Of a stretch of 64,000 nt of DNA, positions 24,272-34,024 are shown piece by piece. This stretch comes from Isoetes taiwanensis. Its lineage: Eukaryota > Streptophyta > Lycopodiopsida > Isoetales > Isoetaceae. The stretch spans positions 2,885,252-2,949,251 of the forward strand of contig JAJEKV010000013.1 of the NCBI GenBank assembly GCA_021234155.1. The letters are read 5' to 3'. The position numbers were made by a program, and so were the translations under genes. The notes under the pieces were generated by a model. That model did no database searches and was not told the DNA's origin. It was given only the letters and a program-made list of their open reading frames with translations. Numbering within the stretch: the first letter of the stretch is position 1; each line of letters starts with the position of its first letter.

Positions 24272-24437
24272 ACAAAATCGAGCTGATAACTAATTATCTC
24301 CTAGCCTCCGATAACTCCTTCCCGACCTTCCGGCCCCGAAAGCTACGTGACCCTCGGTCGAAAAATGGCTAGTAGTTTTACATCGCCCCTTATGTAGCGT
24401 ACAGGTGGCTAGCCGTAAATGGCAACAAAATAAACCC

Positions 24438-24446
24438 TATAAAAAA
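24438..24446 (+). promoter_or_regulatory. TATA box of the HSP20 gene
   Basis: TATAAAAAA about 95-100 bp before the start codon; the best TATA-like site in the upstream 200 bp. This would place the transcript start near 24470. Confidence 0.55.
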
Positions 24447-24478
24447 AAGAATAATCCAAGAAAGCACTAGAAACTCGA

Positions 24479-24486
24479 GAAGCTTC
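24479..24486 (+). promoter_or_regulatory. Heat shock element core
   Basis: AGAAGCTTCC is a perfect GAAnnTTC core for heat shock factor. Another GAA lies 9 bp upstream but out of the 5-bp register. Its place after the TATA box is unusual. It could act within the leader, or a different start site could be used. Confidence 0.4.
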
Positions 24487-24540
24487 CTGTGCGCTTTTAA
24501 AAATCCCCCCTGTTAAATTTCGGTTTTCCCTAAATTGGCG

Positions 24541-25261
24541 ATGGAGTTTTTTCTTCAGAACGATAATCTCGATGCTCTTCACCAACTATTGCATACCTCC
24601 AACGAGCTTGAGAAGGTGCTGCATCCTAGCGCTCGGAAATATGTCCAAGATTCTACCGCCATAGCTAGAACTCCAGTAGATGTCAAGGAAAATGCTACTT
24701 CATATGTCTTTATAGCTGATATGCCAGGCCTTACAAGTTCTGATATCCAGGTATGGCGCATTTCCCCTTTATTTTCCCCTTTTTTCCTTCGTTTTCTATT
24801 CCTCTGTGAAGAAGATCCTGGGCAGTCTTCTGTTCCTGTTGGAAATCTTATGTCTTATGTTTATGTTATGTATATATTTAGTCCTTAGTTTTAATAATGC
24901 TGAAACTGAAACGTGTTTTGTGCACCTTTAATGATTTTATCTTGTTGTCTTATTTCTTCATATTTTATGCTTAATTTTTATGCTGATTGTTTGAATGGGT
25001 TTGTAGGTTCAGGTGGAAAATGAGAAAACATTGTCAATCAGTGGCAAGAGAAAGCGGGAAGAGAAACCAGAAGATGAAGATGGCAAGTATATTAGGATGG
25101 AAAGGCGACCTGCTAAGTTTATGCGCAAGTTTACTCTGCCAGGAGATGCTAATACTGACAAGATTAGTGCTAGTTGTAAAGATGGGATCCTTACAGTTAC
25201 AGTTCAGAAAGTCGCTCCTGAACCAGAAAAACCCAAGGTTATTGAAATTCCTGTTAAATAA
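24541..25261 (+). CDS. Class II cytosolic small heat shock protein (HSP20), two exons
   Basis: An ATP-independent chaperone that forms oligomers in the cytosol and holds unfolding proteins during heat stress for later refolding by HSP70/HSP100. Exon 1 is 24541-24750 and exon 2 is 25007-25261; the 256-bp phase-0 intron has GT at 24751 and AG at 25005-25006. The spliced product is 154 aa, the usual class II length. The N-terminal arm leads to [21 protein letters not shown], the start of the alpha-crystallin domain. Exon 2 carries the remaining beta strands, with [31 protein letters not shown] and the consensus [10 protein letters not shown], then a short Pro/Glu tail ending IEIPVK. The PVDVKE and KFMRKF blocks are class II marks. 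The ATG at 24541 is chosen because no ATG precedes it in frame. An AATAAA overlaps the stop. The gene appears intact. Confidence 0.93.
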
Positions 25262-27660
25262 AGAGCATTAGGAGAAGTCCACCTTCAGCCATAGGTTTGA
25301 TATTTAGTTTCTCAGTACTTTGAGCACTAGATTGATGTACAGCAGAGGTTTTCTTGATATGAAAAATGTTTTGGAGCATTGGAAAGAATGTAGTGATTTT
25401 GCCATTGCAAATGCTAGTTCTTTGTTCTGATATCTATGCCCTTCACTTAAAAAAGAAGTTGGGTTTAGAAAAACATGGCTAACTTGGAGCAAAATTGAAA
25501 ACTGTATTTCAAAAGTCATCTCCTTTTCGGCGAACTGCATTTCATTCACAAGCATTTCATATTAGCTTTAATGTCTCCAAGGCATTAGTAAATTTTATCA
25601 TGTCATATTAAGTTAAAGGGCATTTATAAAAGCGACGTTGCAATACGCAATGGCATTTACGTTACCTGGCATGAACTCCAAAACCGAAAACAAAGAAGTG
25701 CGGCTGTTTTGATAGGGGTTTTTGGAAAACATTTGCCTTTTAGATGGTAAAAGGCGTGGAGGTAAAAAGCTTACTCAACTCTTCGAATTTGGGCGAATTC
25801 AAGTGCAAGGACTATCAAGTTGGCAGGCACATCAATCCCCTTTTGTTCAATGGAGTCGAAGGATCGATCCTTCCACTCCATGAAGGTGAGAAAAAGATCC
25901 TCCAGTGCTTACGTTCAGACTGCATCCATCATTTGCCACCATATTTGTGAAGCGCTCAGGTAAGACCTAAACTCTTCAAATCCTTTGTATTCAAAGATAT
26001 ATTTCCAGATCTGAACTCTGGCTCATAAATGCTTGTATTTCGAGGTCCCTGCATCAGCTGCAGCACATATCCCCTTCCAAACTCTGTTTTGCCATAGCTA
26101 ACAACTAATCTGAAGTGTGTAAAAGAAACCTATATTTTTGTTGCACAAATGCAAGCTCAAAGCCTGAATTATGCACAAATGCAAGCTCACAGTAGTTCTG
26201 TGTCATTTGAAGCACTCGCGCCTGCTGTTAGTGGAAGATCCAGTGACATTCGAATGTACGACCTCTGAGGCATCGTGATACCTCTTGCTCCGGTCCAACT
26301 GAGGCCCGCTCTTACATCAATTATTTCAAATATGCATTTAGGCGGGCTAAGGATGCCCATGATGTACCCTGCAACCTCTTGCGTGCGTTCAATGATGAAC
26401 GATATTATTTTGAAATTCACGATAGTGTGCAGTCTCTCAGCCCATAAAATCCTCGCGGTGGAAGAGCTCTTCAGATGCTCAACTTCTAGCACTAAGCGTT
26501 GGTGCCAGAGTATGTCGACTCCATCGAATAGGCACTTTGCTGAAAAAGATTGCTCGTTGACTAGCGCAAAGAAGAGAAGGCTTGCAAAGCCAGGTAATCT
26601 CTCAACTACGATGTCTTTCTAGAGCGGCTCCAATTAACTTCTGTTTTTTTATTGATTTTTCTCCCGAGGACCTCGTAATTACTGGTCAAACCCCTTTTTT
26701 TTTTATCATAGAAGGGTTGTAGACACAACAGCTTGAGACCCTGTTAGATCGTTGGTGGTATGTGGAAGTGATAGTGTCCGAAAAAGAGAAAGATTTTTTT
26801 TTTTTTGGTTCAGGGATAAAAAGGGTCCCAAGGACAAGTACAAGAAGGCCGGGGTTATTACTTAAAATTTGACACAGCAGGTAAGCAAGGCGGCAAATCT
26901 GTTATGTTGATGTCTGAAATGAGTAGGTCTTATAAAGTATGGTGGTCATCTCTGGCATTAAAGGGGGCATACGCTACGATTACAAGGATTATTATGGTTA
27001 TGACTGAGCAACTGATGCTGCACGCACCGCATACCTTAACAGAAGAAAATGACATTTTTGTGATCCTCATTTCCTCCGAAGTCTAGACCATAGTTATGTG
27101 TTTTCTCCAATGATAGGGCATTATAGTTTGCTAGTTTTTGAAAGGGTATGTTTGTAACATAAGGTTTTAATGGATATGGGGGTGTATTGTATAAAAAAGC
27201 GTACATGAATGGGGCGTAAGGGAATCTTTGGCATTCAGCAATGGTTGGGTTTTGTGGGCAATCTATATTGGAGGTCGGTGCGCTATCTTTGGCAGGCGAG
27301 GCTTTCCGTTCCTGGAATCGTGGGAGTGGATAAGATGGGGAAGCCGCCAATATGTCTGTGTATAAATCGTGAGCTTGGAGGCGCCTTCACGCTTCATTCG
27401 CTTCTGTTATTTCTTGTTCTGTTTGTCTAGAAGAGCAGGCCGGGCAGGCAGGAATGGGCAGCCAGAGAGCTCTTCTGGCAGGTAAAATGCAAAATATGGA
27501 AAGTGGCTATGCAAATGGACTGCAGGTCAGCCAAAAAATGCTTGTCTTTGCTGAAAAAACCAGATTTCTCTGTTTGTTTGGCTTCATGGCATTCAATGTG
27601 GAAAAGAAAAAACTGAAAAACTTAAAAAACTCATGGGAAAACATGGTCTGATTGCATCTG
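25262..27660. other. Downstream flank of HSP20, no gene recognised
   Basis: The HSP20 3' UTR begins here. Further on are only short ORFs without family resemblance (for example 25744-25950 plus and 27209-27430 plus), and T-rich runs at about 26690-26703 and 26794-26806. Confidence 0.5.
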
Positions 27661-27679
27661 CATGTGCATGGGAATAGCC

Positions 27680-27752
27680 CGCCCTTTAAGGGCGCGGTGA
27701 TTGTTTTGAGTCGCAAGACCGCAAGCAGGGGGTTCGAATCCCCCGGTTTGTG
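27680..27752 (+). other. tRNA-like / SINE-like segment
   Basis: GGGGGTTCGAATCCCCC at 27728-27744 is a perfect T-arm with the RNA polymerase III B-box GGTTCGAATCC. About 45 bp upstream is GGCGCGGTGATTG, which could stand in for an A-box. No acceptor stem pairs with the bases after the T-arm, so it is not a working tRNA; a tRNA-derived SINE head or tRNA pseudogene fits better. Confidence 0.45.
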
Positions 27753-27759
27753 TCCTCAT

Positions 27760-29060
27760 TCCATTCGAAGTTGTGGCTCACCCTTTTTGCTTGTCCAACC
27801 GCCAAGGTATGTGGTGCAAACGCATGTGAAGCTTTTTCTTGCACTCTTCTCTATTTTAAGAGCCATGCCTATTTCTGTGTTCTAATTTGGGGCCCATGCA
27901 GAAATATCTGCTGCTGCAATGGTATGGTCCACAGGTTGTGTGCTTCCATTCATTTTGTATTCGCTGGTGGACAGTGGCGAATCCAGATGGCTTGGCTGCT
28001 TGCTCCTTTTCGTTGCTAGCTGAGCAGAAGTTGGAAAATGTGGCAAGAGCATGTATTACATTGACAGTGGATTAGGTTGTAATTCTTTAAATTGTTGCAT
28101 TCACATTCTTATGTCATGCTGGTTAGTTTCATTTCCTGATTGAAAGGGGTTCGGATGTGAACACATGTAACAACTTACAGGAAAGTGTTCTTGCCAAAAA
28201 GTGGGGCAACTTATTGTAATGTGCTGATATTCCAGGGAAGCGTAAATGTTTGTATTGGTTCATTTGCAAACCATATCTTCTGAAAAGTTTACAACAGCTG
28301 TGTTCATTGGGATATGCAGTTTGCTCTTTGCAAGTGATCAGGAAGCTCAGAATGTTGGGATGTGGCGCCAGTGTTACAGGAAAGCGTGTGGGACAAGCCT
28401 CATTGAAGGCTTTTTTAGAAGCTTCATCCGCTCCTGGTTTAGTGCAGCCAGTAGTGGAAGCTGCTATGTTGGGGTCAAAATGGCATGCAAATTCTTGGCA
28501 ATGGATGTCAACGGGCCCTTGAATATAGAGCCACATCAGCGTTTGACCCCATTGCACAATGACGTGTACGCATGGGATCGCACTAGAGGGCATATCCCTC
28601 AGAATATTCCCCTATCTAATGGCTGGGAATTCACTAGAGCGTTCATCTGCGATAATATGCATATGCTCAGTCCTTATCCAATTGTGAGCAATCCCAATAA
28701 CGGTGATCTTACCCTTAGGTGATCAAAAACTATAAGTGCCCATTTAGTGCCTTGAGAACCTTTCCCCAGCCAACCCTCTCTTGACGGCCATTACAATTTG
28801 TTCCTTTGCGTGCTTCATCTTGTTGTGAAAGATTTCTTGCATGTGAAGGGGCCAAACAGTCATGGACCACACAAGAGAGGGGTGGTCTAGACGAAGATTC
28901 ACAAGATATATGATGATTGAATGTAGTTTGAAATATGAACTGTAAACGGCCACATGCAACTATGCTAAACGGAAGAGTGACTATTGTTACGTCCATTCAA
29001 ACGTCACACAAGGTCTAGCAGAGAACGAATCGTAAAGAATCACTAAGCTGCATTTTCGCA
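27760..29060. other. Stretch with one unrecognised ORF
   Basis: A plus-strand frame at 28246-28722 is open for 158 codons and a second overlapping frame at 28250-28522 for 90 codons. Neither resembles a family I know, and there is no reason to prefer one. No repeats stand out. Confidence 0.35.
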
Positions 29061-29067
29061 GAGAGAC

Positions 29068-29275
29068 AATAGAATTGAGTACTCGAAAATCTTATTACCT
29101 CCACCTTTAGAAGGAACAAGTTCTGCTCCACCTCAGCTTTGAAGCCTCTTTGTGTAATGTAACTTAGCAAATAACTAAACTACATTAGAGACATTCAAAG
29201 AGAGGTGGAACAAAGCTCGCTCTTTCTAAAGGAGGCAACAAGAGTTCCCACAACTCTCAATTGTTACCATGGGAA
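29068..29275. repeat. Inverted-repeat hairpin (MITE-like)
   Basis: Two arms of about 90 bp pair imperfectly around a short centre at about 29163-29180. The inner arm core is TTACCTCCACCTTTAGAA..GCTCCACCTC on the left and its inverse GAGGTGGA..TTCTAAAGGAGG on the right. As RNA it would make one long stem-loop. Confidence 0.65.
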
Positions 29276-29392
29276 AATATAGTCTAGTTAGTTATTACGC
29301 ATTCACTTCCTTTACACAAATGGTAATCAAAGCGAGTTGTCCAAAGCCTCACGCCCTCGCCATTTTGGCCATGGCCATATTGCCCTTGAATT

Positions 29393-30460
29393 TTACCCAT
29401 AACTCCCTGTACAACCATTGAACACTGAAAAATGCTGGTACCCTGGCAGATCGGGCAGCCTGTGGCTTGGGTGTTCCCATGTATCCAGCTCGGTCATGTC
29501 CAGACACGTCTTGTACCACTGCTCTATGTCAGCTTTGTCATAAAAAAGGGTGGGGTCTTCAATCATATTGATGGCAAATAGTGCCACGGGCCCAGGTGCC
29601 AGTTCCAGACCACCAAATCTCTTGTGTCCCAAGGTTACCAGGAATGGAGGGGAGCTATCATCGGTCTTAAATGGGACCACCCCGAATCCAAGCTTCCTCT
29701 TCAGAATTGCCATAGCACGTTCAGGAAAGGGAAGGGTTTTGACGTTACGCATTAGCTTGGTGTTGATGTAGGGTTGACATAGACGGTTCAACTCCTTCAT
29801 GTCTTCCTCATCAAGGGCAGCCTTTTCCTTGTAATAATCAAAGTCATGGCATGCATTGGAAGCAACATTGCAGAACTCCAGGATGCCTTCTTCCAACGCA
29901 CGCCGTCTCTTTAGGACTGTGGCATAATCCTTAGCGTCCTGCATTTTTGAGCTTCTACTTTTCCTTAGCAGGATTGTTCCATCCAGGATTCTGCCCTGTA
30001 GATCAAGCGTTTCCTTGTCGGTCAGGCCCTGTATCCTTTTCATAAATTGCCTGTCGAACAACTTTGGGTCCGGCCTGCATGGGAATTCTCCATTGCTGTC
30101 CTTCAGCTTGCCTCTTGTCCATTGAGCCCATATCTCGGTCCATTTTTGCCAAACCGTCTCAGTGCTAAGAATGAGGTCATATTGGTCTGATAAAGATTCC
30201 ATGCCCTTTCTTGGTGTTCTCTTCTTTTTTTCCTCTTCATCCTCCCCCTCATCATCTTCCTGGCCTTCCAGCAGAACATATCTGCAGACACAAGAATAAG
30301 TTATCTCCTCCTGACCCTTTCCATCTCCCTGTCCATTTTTGGTGGATTTTCTAATTTCCCTGGCCTTAGATTTGCAAAAGCCAAGATCCGATGATGCAAA
30401 ATAAGACACGTTACTTTTGGGTGGAAGGATCGAGGTTTCCACATGCTTCAGTGCATTCAT
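29393..30460 (-). CDS. Hypothetical protein, 355 aa
   Basis: One uninterrupted reading frame from ATG at 30460 to a stop at 29393. I do not recognise the family. Visible features are a highly charged block around residues 65-90 (EDDEGEDEEEKKK), a Trp-rich stretch near 103-115 (TVWQKWTEIWAQW), and a C-terminal half with ordinary globular composition (LPFPERAMAILKRKLGFG, then LGHKRFGGLELAP). No signal peptide or membrane segment. The start codon lies inside one arm of a perfect 13-bp inverted repeat (30451-30522). A possible 3' splice site (TTGTGTCTGCAG) lies within the first third, so the first part could be an intron and the true start elsewhere. Nearby fold-back sequence raises the possibility that this is a captured or mobile gene. 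Confidence 0.5.
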   Translation of the reverse strand: MNALKHVETSILPPKSNVSYFASSDLGFCKSKAREIRKSTKNGQGDGKGQEEITYSCVCRYVLLEGQEDDEGEDEEEKKKRTPRKGMESLSDQYDLILSTETVWQKWTEIWAQWTRGKLKDSNGEFPCRPDPKLFDRQFMKRIQGLTDKETLDLQGRILDGTILLRKSRSSKMQDAKDYATVLKRRRALEEGILEFCNVASNACHDFDYYKEKAALDEEDMKELNRLCQPYINTKLMRNVKTLPFPERAMAILKRKLGFGVVPFKTDDSSPPFLVTLGHKRFGGLELAPGPVALFAINMIEDPTLFYDKADIEQWYKTCLDMTELDTWEHPSHRLPDLPGYQHFSVFNGCTGSYG

Positions 30461-30522
30461 CTCTTTATATAATGGAGCTTAGCAAGGAGCTAAGCTGGAT
30501 TGACCCAGCGAGATGAATGCAC
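30451..30522. repeat. Nested inverted repeats at the start of the 355-aa ORF
   Basis: Perfect 13-bp arms GTGCATTCATCTC (30451-30463) and GAGATGAATGCAC (30510-30522) enclose a second dyad AGCTTAGC..GCTAAGCT. A TATATAA sequence lies in the spacer. Confidence 0.85.
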
Positions 30523-33500
30523 GAGACATGGAAAACTCGCTCGTACTTTTATACTCGCTTGTTACTTCTCATACAATAACACATTTTTCTAGATATAAGA
30601 TTCGTGATATTTCAAACATTTGGCATTTCATAAATTTCACACAATTACAATCAATCTGAGATGCAGATTTCGTGCAAATCTATGTTATCCATGTCTGAGA
30701 TGCAGATTTCGTGCAAATTTAAGTTGTCCACATGGACGCCCAGGCTAGCTTTGGGTTCCCAACCTCTTTTAGCAGGCTTCCCTCTTAGAAAATCCAAGAA
30801 ATCGGAGATGCTCGAGGTTATTTCAGCCAAAACCATGGTTATCGGTTTTTTTTTGTCTCTTAAAATGTCAACAATGCCTCTTGATGCCCCAATCATTTTT
30901 TTAGGTGTTGTCCCAGAAAATTAATTTCATTAGGCTAGTTGCTCATGTTTTTGTGTTCCCTAGAATATTAATTTCGGTTTTGTCTGTCGGCTTTTGCAAA
31001 AGGGTTGTTTGGACTTCTGCCAAAGGTTTACATATTGCACAAAGATTCTATTTGTCCATGCTCTAGATCATTATTTCTGCACCCATGTCTTTCTTTGATG
31101 TTTCCACAACAAAAGGTAGGGTTTTTAGATGCATATCTTGTTTTTTTTTTTTTAAAATGTCAACAATACCTCTTGATGCCCCAATCTAATTTTTTTCGTG
31201 TTCGTCCTAGAAAATTAATTGGGGATTATTTTGCTACAAGTTTTGTACAAGAAAAATTGAAGAAAATTAATTTCAGTTTAGTTGCATGGACTCGCTTTTG
31301 AAAAGGGTTGCATTTGCCGGGATCTGCCAATTTGTTTACTTATTTGCGGACAAAGCTTTCGGATTCTATTTGTCCATGCTCTAGATCATTATTGTTTGCT
31401 TTCGGATCTTAGGCTTCCCCATGCCGTTTTTGAAAACCCTTTGATGTTCAAAACCCCGCAAGAAACAAAAAAGGTACGCTGAATCGGGGGGGCATTTTTA
31501 GATGCATATCTTGCCTTTTGAGCAAAATTAAGACCCAACTTCTATATTGTCAGTGTTTCTATCCCAACATAGCATGCCTTTGCACATGATTAAAGTTCTC
31601 AATGTTTCTATCCCAGCATAGCATGCCTTTGCACATGATTAATGCTTTATACATGATCGGATTTTAGTGATTTATTACAGTTCCCGACCTACAGGGAGAT
31701 GACAAAATTTTTGAATGAGCTTATCATTAACCATCTGCTGCAAGTTTGCCATTTTCCACAGCAATTTCCGCCGTAATCTTTCACAAACAATTGCAAATTC
31801 TTCCCACAGTGCAACGCATTTCTATAGGATGCAATCTTGTATTTGAGACGAATGCTAAAGGTATGCTATGCATGTTAATTTGTTATTATGGTTATTATGG
31901 TTGATATCTACATGTTATTTGACTTGCTAAATGATGACTTCCCATGGCTTATTAAGCATTCAAATTACCTTTTGTATGGTCTGGTGTACTAAAAACCTTA
32001 ATAACCTGCATCTTTTCGCCTCCAAATATCCAGGTATCTCCTCCATGCAGCGGCAAGTGTATGCCATTGATTCCATCTGCAACAGGGGCAACTATCTGCA
32101 TTAAAGCATTAAATTCCAGTTAAGTTGACATATGTATAATAAATCCTTTTTGGACAACAAATCACAAGCACAGTGCAAAAAATAGAGCAGGCACAGTGCA
32201 AAAAATCGGAGCACAGAACAGAGCAAAATCGAGGCATGGAGCAGCTACAGTGCAAAAATCAAAGCATGGAATAGGGACTGAACCCCAGGGGACAATTATT
32301 TTACAAGATTTTTTTCCAGTTGAAGAGAAAATGCTCCCTTTCTCTTGCCTGCAAATGGATTATTTAATTGGTTCTATCCATGCTTGAAATCAATAAGCAT
32401 ATATCCGATCAAACATTTGATCCAGCAAAGCTGAGGCAACTGTACCTGAAGCAGTATGTGGAGATCTAATGTAGCCTTGAGAATATGGCAAAGCCTGTGC
32501 GCTAGGTAAATTCCCTGCAGAACCAGATGTTCAAGAATGTTTCTAAAGAAGAGGTGCTATGCAACGATTGCATCTATATAGGATGGTAGTAATAGAAGCT
32601 AGACAATTGTAGAAGTGTTCTCGTATCTCACACATATGGAACATGTGGCAAAATGGACCACGCATAGATATTCCCTGCCCAAAGAGTCACCAAGCACAAA
32701 TTTTAGACTTGTGACCTCATTCATTTGGGGAACCCATGTTCTCATGCTCAGCAACAATTCAGTCAATAACATAATCCTCAAGGTGAAGCACAAGCAGATG
32801 CATTTGTAAAAGGAATGCATCTGGAAAAACTTTAGCAGACTGTTCTATGATTCATGGGGGCCGAGGACGAGCTGCATAAGGTAAGAAAAGCAGAAATCAA
32901 AAGATTCTTTCTCATCATTTCTTATAGGTCATTGCGCCCTATGGTTATGGAAAAGCTGCTCAATTTATAGTGGCCCGCTACAATGAAGGCAGTTAAAGGT
33001 TATCATAATGAACGATGTGCGTGACACCGTATTTGTAATAAATATGCACATGTTTAACAAAATACCCGCATCCAAAATGGCAATCAGGATAGCCAGATAG
33101 GTATATCGTTTGCTATCTATTTTAAGTCTCTTGCAATGTACAATCTTCCCATGCAAATAAAATAGGAACTAAATAAAGATTTTGCATCTATTGGTAAGGC
33201 CAATTTTTATTGTAAAACTTTGCTCAAAGGACAGGACTCAATAGAATCTGTAAAGGGCAATAGAATCACTTCCAAATCTGAAGCTCATGCACATCAATCC
33301 GGAGCTTGTGCAAGCTGGGCTACAAAGCAAGTAGAAGGTTCAATTACAGCACCTTGAAGCTACCGATAGAATGATTAGATGGGAACAAACGAAGTAGGCT
33401 CCCAATTGGATAATAACACAGCAAAGAAGCTGAAGTCGCAAATCTTGAAATTCTGCTTTCACATGTATACACAACGAAGCAAAGTCAGCAGCAGCTACTC

Positions 33501-33960
33501 TCTTTGCGGAGTCGCTAGTTTGTTATGCCCAGGGTAATCTGGTTCACATAAATAACGGGCACTACTTTCTGAGCAAGAAATCAGTGGCCCATCTCTTCTT
33601 GCTATGATGATGCAAGATTTCACAAAACAGAATGACCAAAATATCGTGACCCCAGGCATGAGCTGAGATGCTATTTCCATTGTTGCAGCCTGTGACCACT
33701 GGGGTCTTCCAGCAAGTTTTTAAGGCAACTAAGATCCAGGGACAGCAGCCTGGCTTTTGTCTTATTTGCGTCCTCCTGGCTGTTCCCAGAGGTGCATCTG
33801 CATTTTTTTGAGAACAAACCAGGATCATGCAAGACATGTGAAATTCATGCACATTAAGAGCTGATCCTTGGCTTAAATTCATGCCTTAGGCCTTCATCCC
33901 TGCAAAACATTCCTTCAAATGAAAGAAGCATCAACAATTATCTTGTTGTTTGATGTTTTT
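30523..33960. other. Intergenic stretch with local tandem repeats
   Basis: No gene seen. A 25-bp direct repeat (TGAGATGCAGATTTCGTGCA...) occurs at 30656 and 30698. A ~350 bp tandem duplication spans about 30840-31515, with shared marks AAAATGTCAACAAT.CCTCTTG, TTTGTCCATGCTCTAGATC and TTTTTAGATGCATATCTTG. A ~52 bp tandem repeat with TTTCTATCCCA.CATAGCATG lies at 31552-31648. Several CAGTGCAAAAA motifs lie at 32170-32260. Short ORFs at 33495-33882 minus do not match a domain. Confidence 0.6.
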
Positions 33961-34024
33961 CACTGCAAATTATCTGTGTTCCACAGAACCTCGATGAACA
34001 GTTTGAACCTGACATCATCTCTCA

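Noticed and set aside
27680-27752. Functional tRNA gene
   Set aside because: Bases after the T-arm have no partner at the expected upstream distance and no clear anticodon arm forms.
28246-28722. 158-codon plus ORF as a gene
   Set aside because: Competes with another open frame, no family resemblance and no splice or promoter signals I can defend.
33495-33882. E+/DYW domain continuing the PPR gene after a frameshift
   Set aside because: Translated all minus frames; none gives the CDTH..CSCGDYW pattern.
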